From: an uncultured Aquimarina sp.
GTDB lineage: Bacteria; Bacteroidota; Bacteroidia; Flavobacteriales; Flavobacteriaceae
Direction of reading: 5' to 3'
NCBI GenBank assembly: GCA_947503835.1
Contig: CANNFM010000021.1
Location: 1-64,000 of the forward strand
DNA: 64,000 nt
Of this stretch, positions 33,055 through 41,226 are shown in pieces; positions within the stretch are counted from its first letter, which is position 1, and the number at the start of each line of letters is the position of its first letter. The notes beneath the pieces were generated by a model. That model did no database searches and had not been told where the DNA came from. It worked only from the letters and a program-made list of their open reading frames with translations. The translations under genes were made by a program, and so were the position numbers.

Positions 33055-33121
33055 TTGTTTCCGTTACTATTTGTTTTCCAATAATCAACACTATACCTCT
33101 ATGTCAACAGCTAAACTTTAA

Positions 33122-33208
33122 CTATCTATGAATAGCGTGGCTACTAGCCTTTGGAAGTTCTTTTATAAATTCTAAAATAAAATTGAAGTTAATTCCTAAT
33201 AAATTCAT
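33122..33208 (-). CDS. 28-aa micro-protein, copy 2
   Basis: ATG at 33208 to TAG at 33122. N-terminal part MNLLGINFNFIL, then EFIKELPKASSHAIHR, the same final 16 residues as copy 1. Codon differences in that stretch are all silent (GCA/GCT, TCT/AGT, CAT/CAC, CGA/AGA and others), and even the stop codon differs (TAG instead of TAA), which indicates an old duplication kept by selection on the peptide. It is convergent to the DUF2147 gene across a bidirectional terminator. A separate terminator (33374-33403) blocks read-through from the PLP lyase gene, so it is transcribed on its own. Confidence 0.75.
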   Translation of the reverse strand: MNLLGINFNFILEFIKELPKASSHAIHR

Positions 33209-33285
33209 GTTTTCTGGGTGTAAAAATGGTTCTTAAAGTATTTTAATAAGCTGGTGTAAAGATACTTTGATAACCCATACCGCGC

Positions 33286-33305
33286 AATGGGGAAAAAGCC
33301 CCATT
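33286..33305. repeat. short GC-rich hairpin upstream of micro-gene 2
   Basis: AATGGGG (33286-33292) and CCCCATT (33299-33305) with a 6-nt loop, in an otherwise AT-rich gap, about 80 nt upstream of micro-gene 2. There is no T-run. It could be a leader hairpin or regulatory site. Confidence 0.5.
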
Positions 33306-33373
33306 CTTTACAGTTGATACCCCCTAAACCCTTAAATCCTATTGAATTTGGGTGAGTTTTTAGTTAAACAAGC

Positions 33374-33403
33374 CAAAAAAAGCACAGTATAAAAACTGTG
33401 CTT
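33374..33403 (-). terminator. intrinsic terminator (minus)
   Basis: AAGCACAGT, a 6-nt loop and ACTGTGCTT, then seven T on minus. It ends the PLP lyase gene 33427-34710. Confidence 0.92.
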
Positions 33404-33426
33404 CTTCAATTTATGAGTATAAGGAA

Positions 33427-34710
33427 CTATACTTTTTCTACTTCCAGTTCGTTTTTAATTTCTACTTTTTCTAGAGCTTGTTCTACATCCCAAACTAAAT
33501 CTTTGGCACTCTCTACCCCTATTGATAACCTTATTAATTGATCGGTTATATTCATTCGTTTGCTTTGCTCTGGATCAACTCCAGCATGAGTCATTGTCTT
33601 AGGGTGTTCGGCCAGACTTTCTGTTCCTCCTAAACTTACCGCAAGTTTCATTAGTTTTAGACTATTCAAAAACATAAATGCTTCCTTCTCTCCTCCTTCG
33701 ATGTCAAAAGACACCATAGCACCTGGGGCAGAACATTGTTTTTTATAGATTGTGTATGCTTCCGTTCCTTCTCTTAATAGTCCTAAATAATATACGTTTT
33801 TAATCTTAGGATGATTCATAAGGAAATCTGCAACAATCTGTGCATTTTGTGTCTGCTGGTCCATACGTATTTTTAAGGTTTCCAAACTCCTCAGTAATAA
33901 CCAAGCAGTATGCGGACTTACCATATTACCTAAAAAAGTACGTAACGTTTTTACTCTTAACATTAATTCTGCATTCCCTAAAACTGCTCCTGCAATCAAA
34001 TCACTATGCCCTCCAATATACTTTGTTGCAGAATACAATACCAAATCGGCACCACATTGTAAAGGATGCTGCCATAATGGCCCCATATACGTATTATCTA
34101 CAGCTACTAATGTTTTTCTTTCTTCAGTACTGTATCTGGCTGCAATCTCACTAAACTTCTCTATATCCACAATATCATTAGTTGGATTGGCAGGAGTTTC
34201 GAGATAGATCATAGCTAACTGGTCTGCTTTACCAGAATCTTCGATCATTTGGATTACTTCATCCATATGTTGATCCGGCATCACTCCTATTGTATGAACT
34301 CCTATTTTATCTAAAAAATGATGAATGAAATGATCTGTGCCCCCGTACACAGGGTTGCTATAGACTAAAAGATCCCCTGGCTTCAAAAACTCTAACAATA
34401 CGGTACTGATTGCAGACATCCCACTTTCGAACACAGCACAATCATCTGCTTTATCCCAAAGACAAAGACGATTCTCTAAAATCTCTAAATTAGGATTATT
34501 AATTCTACTATAGATAAGCCCTAACTCCTCTTTAGGAGACTTTTCTCGTAAACCATAGGCAAGCTCAAAAAAAGCTTTTCCTTCTTCGGCAGTTTTAAAA
34601 ACAAAAGTTGATGTTTGAAATATTGGGCATTTTATTGCTCCTTCAGACAACTCAGGTTTATAACCATAAGTCATCATTAAGCTTTCTGGGTTAAAGTCGT
34701 GGTTTTTCAT
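33427..34710 (-). CDS. Cys/Met-metabolism PLP enzyme (cystathionine gamma-synthase / methionine gamma-lyase family)
   Basis: A 427-aa fold-type I PLP enzyme. The PLP-binding segment YSATKYIGGHSD (Lys at about residue 225) and the DNTYMGPLWQHPL motif are typical of the gamma-synthase/gamma-lyase family. Whether it makes cystathionine or degrades methionine cannot be decided from sequence alone. It is transcribed divergently from an Lrp/AsnC regulator (133-bp shared control region), an arrangement common for amino-acid-degrading enzymes, which favours a lyase role under Lrp control. Confidence 0.85.
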   Translation of the reverse strand: MKNHDFNPESLMMTYGYKPELSEGAIKCPIFQTSTFVFKTAEEGKAFFELAYGLREKSPKEELGLIYSRINNPNLEILENRLCLWDKADDCAVFESGMSAISTVLLEFLKPGDLLVYSNPVYGGTDHFIHHFLDKIGVHTIGVMPDQHMDEVIQMIEDSGKADQLAMIYLETPANPTNDIVDIEKFSEIAARYSTEERKTLVAVDNTYMGPLWQHPLQCGADLVLYSATKYIGGHSDLIAGAVLGNAELMLRVKTLRTFLGNMVSPHTAWLLLRSLETLKIRMDQQTQNAQIVADFLMNHPKIKNVYYLGLLREGTEAYTIYKKQCSAPGAMVSFDIEGGEKEAFMFLNSLKLMKLAVSLGGTESLAEHPKTMTHAGVDPEQSKRMNITDQLIRLSIGVESAKDLVWDVEQALEKVEIKNELEVEKV

Positions 34711-34843
34711 TTCATAAAATTACAACCAAAAGAATTAAAAACTATAACTTACCGTAATTTTAGAATATAAATTTGTAAAAATCTAATTAAAAGAATTTTA
34801 TTCTATATTTGATCTGTAACAAGCTTATAAAAAGAAAAAAAAT

Positions 34844-35299
34844 ATGGACAAAATAGATCGATCAATACTTCTTTTATTACAAAAAGATGGTAAAATCACG
34901 ATTAAAGAAATTGCTGAACGATTAAACCTAACCACAACTCCAATTTTTGAACGTGTTAAAAAACTAGAGCGCGATGGGTATATAAAATCGTATAAAGCAA
35001 TTCTTGATCGTAAGAAAGTAGGATTGGAATTAGTTGTGTTTTGCAATGTTACTTTAAATCTTCATCAAACAGATTATCTAAAGAAATTCGAAAAAGATAT
35101 TCAGCAATTCCCAGAAGTTGTAGAATGTTATCATGTTGCCGGAATGTTTGATTACTTAATCAAGATATATGCTGAAGATATGGAACGATATCAGGATTTT
35201 CTTTCAAATAAGCTCGCTTCATTAGAAAATATTTCTAAAGTGCAGAGCTCTTTTGTGATGACCGAAGTGAAAGACTTTTCATACCTACCCATCCCTTAG
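34844..35299 (+). CDS. Lrp/AsnC-family transcriptional regulator
   Basis: A 151-aa regulator. The N-terminal HTH is at about residues 5-50 (LLLQKDGKITIKEIAERLNLTTTPIFERVK in outline) and the C-terminal RAM ligand-binding domain at about 65-145. It forms octamers that bind amino acids and DNA. Divergent from the Cys/Met PLP enzyme, which it probably controls. Two -7-like elements, TAAATTTG (34768-34775) and TATATTTG (34804-34811), lie upstream. Confidence 0.93.
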   Translation: MDKIDRSILLLLQKDGKITIKEIAERLNLTTTPIFERVKKLERDGYIKSYKAILDRKKVGLELVVFCNVTLNLHQTDYLKKFEKDIQQFPEVVECYHVAGMFDYLIKIYAEDMERYQDFLSNKLASLENISKVQSSFVMTEVKDFSYLPIP

Positions 35300-35377
35300 A
35301 ATTATAGCCCCGCTTAACAAAAGATTTAGAATTCAAATAGTACTTTTGATATTCAACTTAAAAAATTACACACAGTT

Positions 35378-36106
35378 ATGAATATTAAAGACGCAAAAGT
35401 GCTAATTACAGGTGGTAATTCTGGAATCGGGAAAGCTACAGCTAAGCTCCTAAAAGAAAAGGGAGCACAAGTAATGATCTCTGGAAGAAATGAAACTACA
35501 CTTAAAGCTACAGCCAATGAATTGGGAGTTGATTATGTAAAGGCAGATGTGACAGAAGAAAATCAGGTTACCAACATGGTACATGAAGCTAAAGAAAAAA
35601 TGAATGGCCTTAATGTATTAGTTAATAATGCTGGTTATGGATACATTTCAAAACTTATCGATATTGAAGCTGATAAATTCACCGATCAGTTTAAAACTAA
35701 TATTCTGGGGGCTACTTTATGTGCAAAAGAATCCGCAAAGCTTTTTATTGACCAAGAGTACGGAAACATTATAAATATAGGTTCTACATCGTCTTTAAAA
35801 GGTTCTCCTACTGCTTCACCTTATGTGGCTACCAAATTTGCGCTTCGCGGAATGACAGAAAGCTGGAGGAATGAATTACGTCCACATAATATACGGGTAA
35901 TGCAGGTTAACCCTAGCGAGGTGATGACTAGCTTCTCGGATAATCGCGTAGATAGTAATTTTAATGAGAAACACTATACAGAAGCAGAACAGCAAACCAA
36001 GCTTAGAGGTGAAGAAATTGCGCATACCATTAGTAGTCTTTTAGAAATGGATGATCGTGGTTTTATTACTGAAGCTACTGTTTTTGCAACAAACCCTAAG
36101 GTATAA
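35378..36106 (+). CDS. SDR-family oxidoreductase
   Basis: A 242-aa classical short-chain dehydrogenase. Cofactor loop TGGNSGIG at residues 11-18, NNAG near 87-90, catalytic Ser in the NIGSTSS segment and Tyr149-x-x-x-Lys153 in SPYVATK. Probably NADP-dependent and similar to 3-oxoacyl-ACP reductases, but the substrate is unknown. It ends next to a convergent MFS gene (no gap between stops). Confidence 0.9.
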   Translation: MNIKDAKVLITGGNSGIGKATAKLLKEKGAQVMISGRNETTLKATANELGVDYVKADVTEENQVTNMVHEAKEKMNGLNVLVNNAGYGYISKLIDIEADKFTDQFKTNILGATLCAKESAKLFIDQEYGNIINIGSTSSLKGSPTASPYVATKFALRGMTESWRNELRPHNIRVMQVNPSEVMTSFSDNRVDSNFNEKHYTEAEQQTKLRGEEIAHTISSLLEMDDRGFITEATVFATNPKV

Positions 36107-37453
36107 TTATACGGTTTTAATTGAGGGTTCTTGTTGCAAAGTTACTTTCTTAGTTCTGAAATGATTTATAATTATCAAAAGGAAAACAAGAAGAAATATT
36201 CCTGATCCTATCATAAAAACGGTCATTTGTATGCTTTCAAAAAGAATACCTCCTAAAATTAATCCAAAAATACTGGCAAAACTTCCCATGCTATTTCCGT
36301 ACCCTTGGATAGCACCTTGCATCTTGGGGTTTCCTGTTCTGGATAATAGTGATAAAAAACTGGGCCACATTAAACCATTTCCTAATGATAATAATGTATT
36401 AGCAAAATAAAGAATAAACAAATCTGAGATAGACAAAAAGTAAAAGCTTAGTGCCAATAATGCAGAACCTAATGCTATGCAAAATATGTTGGAAACTTTT
36501 CCTGAAAGGTAAGATAATAATGGCCCCTGTACTAAGATCATAATCATACTAGAATACGCCAAAAAAATACCGAGCTCTGTTGCCGACCATTCTAAAATTG
36601 TTGAAGCATAGATGGGTAACCCGGCATAAAAAAGACTAAATGCCAAAAATGTTAGAAAATACACTGTATAGAGTAACGGAATATTATCTAGTTTCAAGAT
36701 TTTCAAAAATGAATTAGCATCACTACTATTGGTTATATCATCTGTATAGCAATCTTTAAGTTCTACCTGAAAAAACCTTCTAAACGATTTTAATCCCACA
36801 CTACCAGTATCTACAACACAAGGATTACTTTCTGGTAGTTTCGAGATAATTACAAAAATTGCAATTAAAGATATAATAGCAGCTAACATAATAGGTAATG
36901 CTTCACCGATAAAAGTAGATGCCAAAATTCCTGCAACTGCAGGCCCCAGAACAAAACCCAGGCTAGTTGACGCTCCCATCATTCCAAAATTTTTATCTCG
37001 GTCATCATCAGTCGATACATCAGACAGGTAGGCATTAGCTACCGAAACATTACCTCCTGTAAATCCATCAAAAATCCGTGCTACAAAAAGTAACAGTAGC
37101 GGTAATGTCATTATATAACTCCCTGTAAATTCTGAATCTGAAGACCATAATTCGGTTTTAGGGAGTATAAAAGCCAATAAAAACAACATCCAAGCAATAA
37201 ATGTTCCTACCTGGCTTACGATAAGTACTTTTTTTCTTCCAATTCTATCCGATAGTTTCCCAAGGATTGGCGCTCCTATTAATTGAAAGAAAGGATACAT
37301 AGATCCTAATATTCCATACATAAATCCATTTCCCCCTAAATCGATTACGATAAAAATAAGAATTGGAATTACGATACTATATCCTAATATTCCGATAAAA
37401 TTCACTAATAAAATGGGAAAGATCTTTTTAGTAAAAAAAGTAAAGATTTGCAT
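36107..37453 (-). CDS. MFS transporter
   Basis: A 448-aa inner-membrane protein with 12 hydrophobic segments and the MFS motif between TM2 and TM3 (GKLSDRIGRKKVL). A loop of about 50 residues around residue 225-250 separates the two halves. The pattern resembles tetracycline/multidrug-type exporters (LSDVSTDDDRDKNFG), but the substrate is not assigned. Confidence 0.9.
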   Translation of the reverse strand: MQIFTFFTKKIFPILLVNFIGILGYSIVIPILIFIVIDLGGNGFMYGILGSMYPFFQLIGAPILGKLSDRIGRKKVLIVSQVGTFIAWMLFLLAFILPKTELWSSDSEFTGSYIMTLPLLLLFVARIFDGFTGGNVSVANAYLSDVSTDDDRDKNFGMMGASTSLGFVLGPAVAGILASTFIGEALPIMLAAIISLIAIFVIISKLPESNPCVVDTGSVGLKSFRRFFQVELKDCYTDDITNSSDANSFLKILKLDNIPLLYTVYFLTFLAFSLFYAGLPIYASTILEWSATELGIFLAYSSMIMILVQGPLLSYLSGKVSNIFCIALGSALLALSFYFLSISDLFILYFANTLLSLGNGLMWPSFLSLLSRTGNPKMQGAIQGYGNSMGSFASIFGLILGGILFESIQMTVFMIGSGIFLLVFLLIIINHFRTKKVTLQQEPSIKTV

Positions 37454-37517
37454 CCTCTAAAATAAGATTGTTCGTTCTAAAAGCTTGTTAAACAATTGCT
37501 AATAAAAAGAAACTATA

Positions 37518-38522
37518 TCAACCCATAATTTTTACTAAAAGCTCTTTAAGAATATCTCCTTGCGGAAGATTTGCTGCTCCTACTCCCTTACTTTTTACAT
37601 CTGCATCTCTTAGTAACGTGATAATCTGGCTTACTTTTTTCATAGGATAATTATGAGCGGCTTCGGTATAATCCTTTACAAAGTATGGGTTAATTTTTAG
37701 AGCACCCGCAACATTACGTTGTGACTTGTCAGACAAGCCATGGTATTGCAAAACCTGAGAGAAAAAACTATACAATAAAGAAATGGTAACCACCAATGGG
37801 TTATCTTTAGGATTCTGGGCAAAGTAGTTTATGATTCTATGTGCTTTTAAAACATCTCTAGAACCTATGGCTTTACGAAGTTCGAAATTATTGAACTCTT
37901 TACTAATCCCAATATTCTCTTCAATTTGATCTGCTGTGATCTGCGATCCAGAAGGTATGATCAACTTTAGTTTTTCTAATTCGTTATTTATTTTGCTAAG
38001 ATCTGTTCCTAAAAATTCGACCAACATCTGCGCTGCTTTAGGTTCTATGCCATATTTAGCTCCGGTCAAAACTCTTCTTATCCAATCGGCAACCTGGTTT
38101 TCGTATAATTTTTTACTTTCAAAAATAACCCCATTCTTGGCTACAGTTTTATAGAGTTTTTTTCGCTTATCTATCTTTTTATACTTGTAGCACATTACCA
38201 ATACTGTAGATGGTTGTGGGTTTTCGGCATAATCGACCAACTTTTCGATAGTTCTCGATAAATCCTGTGCCTCTTTAACAATAACCACTTGTCGCTCGGC
38301 CATCATAGGATAACGTTTTGCATTAGCTACAATATCATCTATCCCCACATCTCTTCCGTACAGCACCATCTGATTGAACCCTTTCTCCTCTTCGGCAAGA
38401 ACATTTTTATCTATAAATTCAGAAATCTTATCAATATAATAGGGTTCATCACCCATCAAAAAGTAGATTGGCTTTATATTTCCATTCTTTATATCGGTTA
38501 CAATTTGTTTTACTTCATCCAT
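37518..38522 (-). CDS. holA: DNA polymerase III subunit delta
   Basis: A 334-aa clamp-loader subunit that opens the beta clamp. The N-terminus DEVKQIVTDIKNGNIKPIYF and GDEPYYIDKI motif, the ESKKLYENQVADWI segment and the C-terminal PLVVTISLLYSFFSQVLQ helix bundle are typical of HolA. It is divergent from the HsdR-N-type protein gene, with only 26 bp between starts, an arrangement I know from flavobacterial genomes. Confidence 0.92.
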   Translation of the reverse strand: MDEVKQIVTDIKNGNIKPIYFLMGDEPYYIDKISEFIDKNVLAEEEKGFNQMVLYGRDVGIDDIVANAKRYPMMAERQVVIVKEAQDLSRTIEKLVDYAENPQPSTVLVMCYKYKKIDKRKKLYKTVAKNGVIFESKKLYENQVADWIRRVLTGAKYGIEPKAAQMLVEFLGTDLSKINNELEKLKLIIPSGSQITADQIEENIGISKEFNNFELRKAIGSRDVLKAHRIINYFAQNPKDNPLVVTISLLYSFFSQVLQYHGLSDKSQRNVAGALKINPYFVKDYTEAAHNYPMKKVSQIITLLRDADVKSKGVGAANLPQGDILKELLVKIMG

Positions 38523-38548
38523 TCAGAAAAAATCATCAAATTTGTGCT

Positions 38549-38998
38549 ATGCAAATGAAAAAATTAAACTTTCCGGCATATCAATTCAGGTTCAAAAGTA
38601 GCGAAAATAAAGTTTCTATTTTTGACCAAATTCGCAAAAAATTTATCATTCTCACACCAGAAGAATGGGTACGCCAACATACTGTGCATTATCTTATTGA
38701 AGAAAAACAATATCCAAAAAGTCTTATTAATGTTGAAAAACTCATAAAACTTAACGATCTAAACAAACGTTATGACATTATCATATTTAATCCAGATGGC
38801 AGTATTTTTCTTATTGTAGAATGCAAATCACACACAGTAAAGATTACACAAGAAGTTTTTGATCAAATTGCCCGATATAATCTTGCTTTAAATTCAGAAT
38901 ATTTAATGATCACAAATGGTATAGAGCATTATTATTGCCAGATGAGTTATACTGAAAAAGAATATACTTTTCTAAAAGATATTCCCAAGTATAAATAG
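38549..38998 (+). CDS. type I restriction enzyme R-subunit N-terminal domain protein (HSDR_N)
   Basis: A 149-aa stand-alone PD-(D/E)xK-like domain. The ATG at 38549 (MQMKKLNFP) is chosen because the open frame upstream runs into holA. Catalytic-type residues are visible: Asp in RYDIIIFNPDG and Glu-Cys-Lys in LIVECKSH. It lacks the helicase part of HsdR, so it is not a restriction subunit. In Bacteroidota it is regularly next to holA, suggesting a housekeeping nuclease or DNA-binding role, so far unexplained. Confidence 0.83.
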   Translation: MQMKKLNFPAYQFRFKSSENKVSIFDQIRKKFIILTPEEWVRQHTVHYLIEEKQYPKSLINVEKLIKLNDLNKRYDIIIFNPDGSIFLIVECKSHTVKITQEVFDQIARYNLALNSEYLMITNGIEHYYCQMSYTEKEYTFLKDIPKYK

Positions 38999-39099
38999 TA
39001 TTCAGCCCATGGTCAATAGTCGATAGATTATGGATCCAAAACTATACACTTTTATAACTTATATTGTTTTGCTTCTTATTAATCTCTTTATTTGTACCC

Positions 39100-40107
39100 G
39101 TGAATATAGCAGTAGTCATATTAAATTGGAATGGTAGATCGTTGTTAGAACAATTTTTACCATCCGTCGTAAATCATTCAAAGGAAGCCACTATTTATCT
39201 TGCAGATAATGCTTCTACCGATGATTCTATATCGTATGTACAAACCACTTTTCCTGAAATAAAAATTGTTCAAAATAAAGTGAATGGTGGTTATGCAAAA
39301 GGATATAATGATGCTCTAGCCAATATTGAAGCCGATATATATTGTCTACTTAATAGTGATGTCGAAGTCACCAAAGATTGGCTAACTCCAATTCTAAAGA
39401 CCTTTGAATCATCTGATACGATTGCCGCCATCCAGCCTAAAATTTTGGATTACAAAAAGAAATCTCATTTTGAGTACGCTGGAGCTGCAGGCGGTTATAT
39501 CGATCAATTAGGATACCCATACTGTAGAGGTAGAATTTTTGACACCATAGAACAAGACAATGGTCAATACAATGATTCGGTCTCCATATTTTGGGCAAGC
39601 GGAGCTTGTATATTCATAAGAAAATCGGTCTTCGAAGAAGTTGGAAAACTAGATGAAGATTTTTTCGCTCATCAAGAAGAAATTGATCTTTGTTGGCGTA
39701 TTCAAAATCATGGCTATACCATAGTATATAACGGATCATCTACAGTATATCATTTAGGTGGAGCAACCCTAGGTACCATGAATCCTAAAAAAACCTATCT
39801 CAATTTTAGAAACAACCTATATCTTTTAATCAAAAATGTCCCGGGACACAATGTGTGGCTTGTACTATTTATGAGAATGATTCTAGACGGGTTAGCTGGT
39901 CTAAAGTTTTTGATAGAAGGAAGGTTTTCTCATTTCTTATCCATTCTCAAAGCTCACCTTAGCTTCTACCGCAATTTGAATGTTTTTTTAAAAAAACGTA
40001 AAAAACTTTCAAAGTCGGGGAAATATTATACGTTTTTTTCCGTTGTATGGCAGTATTTTATTTTAAAACGTAAACATTTCAACAAATTAAACGGGCGTAT
40101 AAATTAA
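39100..40107 (+). CDS. family 2 glycosyltransferase
   Basis: A 335-aa GT-A fold transferase. The GTG at 39100 is chosen, giving the usual opening VNIAVVILNWNG; a TTG at 39064 would add 12 hydrophobic residues. LADNASTDDS, the DxD-like LLNSDVEV and the HQEEIDLCWR motif are present. The C-terminal part (after about residue 255) contains a membrane-associated amphipathic region. It probably acts in polysaccharide or lipid-linked glycan assembly; acceptor unknown, no cluster around it. Confidence 0.87.
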   Translation: MNIAVVILNWNGRSLLEQFLPSVVNHSKEATIYLADNASTDDSISYVQTTFPEIKIVQNKVNGGYAKGYNDALANIEADIYCLLNSDVEVTKDWLTPILKTFESSDTIAAIQPKILDYKKKSHFEYAGAAGGYIDQLGYPYCRGRIFDTIEQDNGQYNDSVSIFWASGACIFIRKSVFEEVGKLDEDFFAHQEEIDLCWRIQNHGYTIVYNGSSTVYHLGGATLGTMNPKKTYLNFRNNLYLLIKNVPGHNVWLVLFMRMILDGLAGLKFLIEGRFSHFLSILKAHLSFYRNLNVFLKKRKKLSKSGKYYTFFSVVWQYFILKRKHFNKLNGRIN

Positions 40108-40145
40108 ATTATTGTTAATGGGTTAGTATTACATCACATTTTTGA

Positions 40146-40153
40146 TAATTTTG
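40146..40153 (+). promoter_or_regulatory. -7 promoter element (TAATTTTG)
   Basis: Exact TAnnTTTG match 40 bp before the OmpA lipoprotein start, with TTA (40123-40125) 20 bp upstream as an imperfect -33. Confidence 0.5.
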
Positions 40154-40192
40154 AGTTATATAACCAAAATAAGACTTAAAACAAATTTCCTG

Positions 40193-41059
40193 ATGAAAAA
40201 AGCAATGATTATTGGAGCCTCTATGGCGGTATTATTATCTTCTTGTGTATCGCAAAAGAAGTTTTCCGAGCTAGAAGCCAAACACAAAGAAACTGAAGAC
40301 CTCCTAAATACGGCATCTGTAAAACTAAATAGCTGTTTAGAAGAAAAAGCTAGTTCAACATCACAACTAAAAGTTCTTCAAGATCAAGTATCTAACCTTA
40401 AAAATCAAAATTCTGCATTATTAAATAATGTAGGTAATTTAGCTACTCTTTCTACTAAAGAGGCAGAAAACCTTGAAAAATCTCTAGAAAGCATCAAGGA
40501 AAAAGACATGCAGATAAAAACAATGCGTGATGCTCTTACCAAAAAAGATTCTGTAACCTTAGCACTTGTAACCAGCTTAAAAGGTGCTTTAGGAAATCTT
40601 GCTGATGAGGATATTGAGATTAATGTAGAAAAAGGTGTGGTTTATGTATCTATTTCAGACAAACTTCTTTTCAAAAGCGGAAGTTATAATGTATCTGCCA
40701 GAGCGCGTGAGGTGTTAGGTAAAGTTGCAAAGGTAGTTAACGATAAGCCAGACATCGAATTTTTGGTAGAGGGTCATACAGATAATGTACCCATCAAGAA
40801 CAAAGTATTACTTGACAACTGGGATCTAAGTGTAAAACGTGCTACCTCTGTAGTGAGAGTATTACAAAATGATTTTAAAGTAGATCCAAAGCGTATGACC
40901 GCTGCTGGTAGAAGTCATTATGTACCTGTTGCTGATAACAGTTCTTCTGCAAATAAAGCGAAGAACAGACGTACAAGAATTGTAGTATTGCCAAAACTTG
41001 ACCAGTTTTACAATATGATTGAAGACGGTATGAAAAAAGCTTCTCAGGGAGGAAACTAA
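40193..41059 (+). CDS. OmpA-family lipoprotein
   Basis: A 288-aa outer-membrane lipoprotein. The ATG at 40193 gives a signal peptide ending in lipobox LSSC (Cys18); the open frame upstream overlaps the promoter. Coiled coil at about residues 25-125, OmpA peptidoglycan-binding domain at about 160-280 (LVEGHTDNVPIKNK, NWDLSVKRATSVVR, RRTRIVVLPKLDQFY). It is the closest relative of 5618-6448 in this window, sharing the NWDLSVKRATS block. It is followed by a terminator and by a third OmpA-domain protein. Confidence 0.92.
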   Translation: MKKAMIIGASMAVLLSSCVSQKKFSELEAKHKETEDLLNTASVKLNSCLEEKASSTSQLKVLQDQVSNLKNQNSALLNNVGNLATLSTKEAENLEKSLESIKEKDMQIKTMRDALTKKDSVTLALVTSLKGALGNLADEDIEINVEKGVVYVSISDKLLFKSGSYNVSARAREVLGKVAKVVNDKPDIEFLVEGHTDNVPIKNKVLLDNWDLSVKRATSVVRVLQNDFKVDPKRMTAAGRSHYVPVADNSSSANKAKNRRTRIVVLPKLDQFYNMIEDGMKKASQGGN

Positions 41060-41077
41060 ATTCCGTTAAAATAACAC

Positions 41078-41109
41078 AAAAGGGTTGTCTTACAGGCAGC
41101 CCTTTTTTT
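41078..41109 (+). terminator. intrinsic terminator
   Basis: AAAAGGGTTG (41078-41087) pairs with CAGCCCTTTT (41097-41106) with one wobble, then T-run. Confidence 0.88.
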
Positions 41110-41187
41110 GTTTATGTATATACCGTATAGAAGACTATAAATCCCCTATCAGAGCGACAAACATGTATAAATGTTAAATATTTAAGA

Positions 41188-41195
41188 TATATTTG
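41188..41195 (+). promoter_or_regulatory. -7 promoter element (TATATTTG)
   Basis: Exact TAnnTTTG match 31 bp upstream of the OmpA/TSP3 protein start; no clear -33. Confidence 0.5.
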
Positions 41196-41226
41196 CTCGC
41201 TGAAAACCAAATCTAAATTAAAAAAA

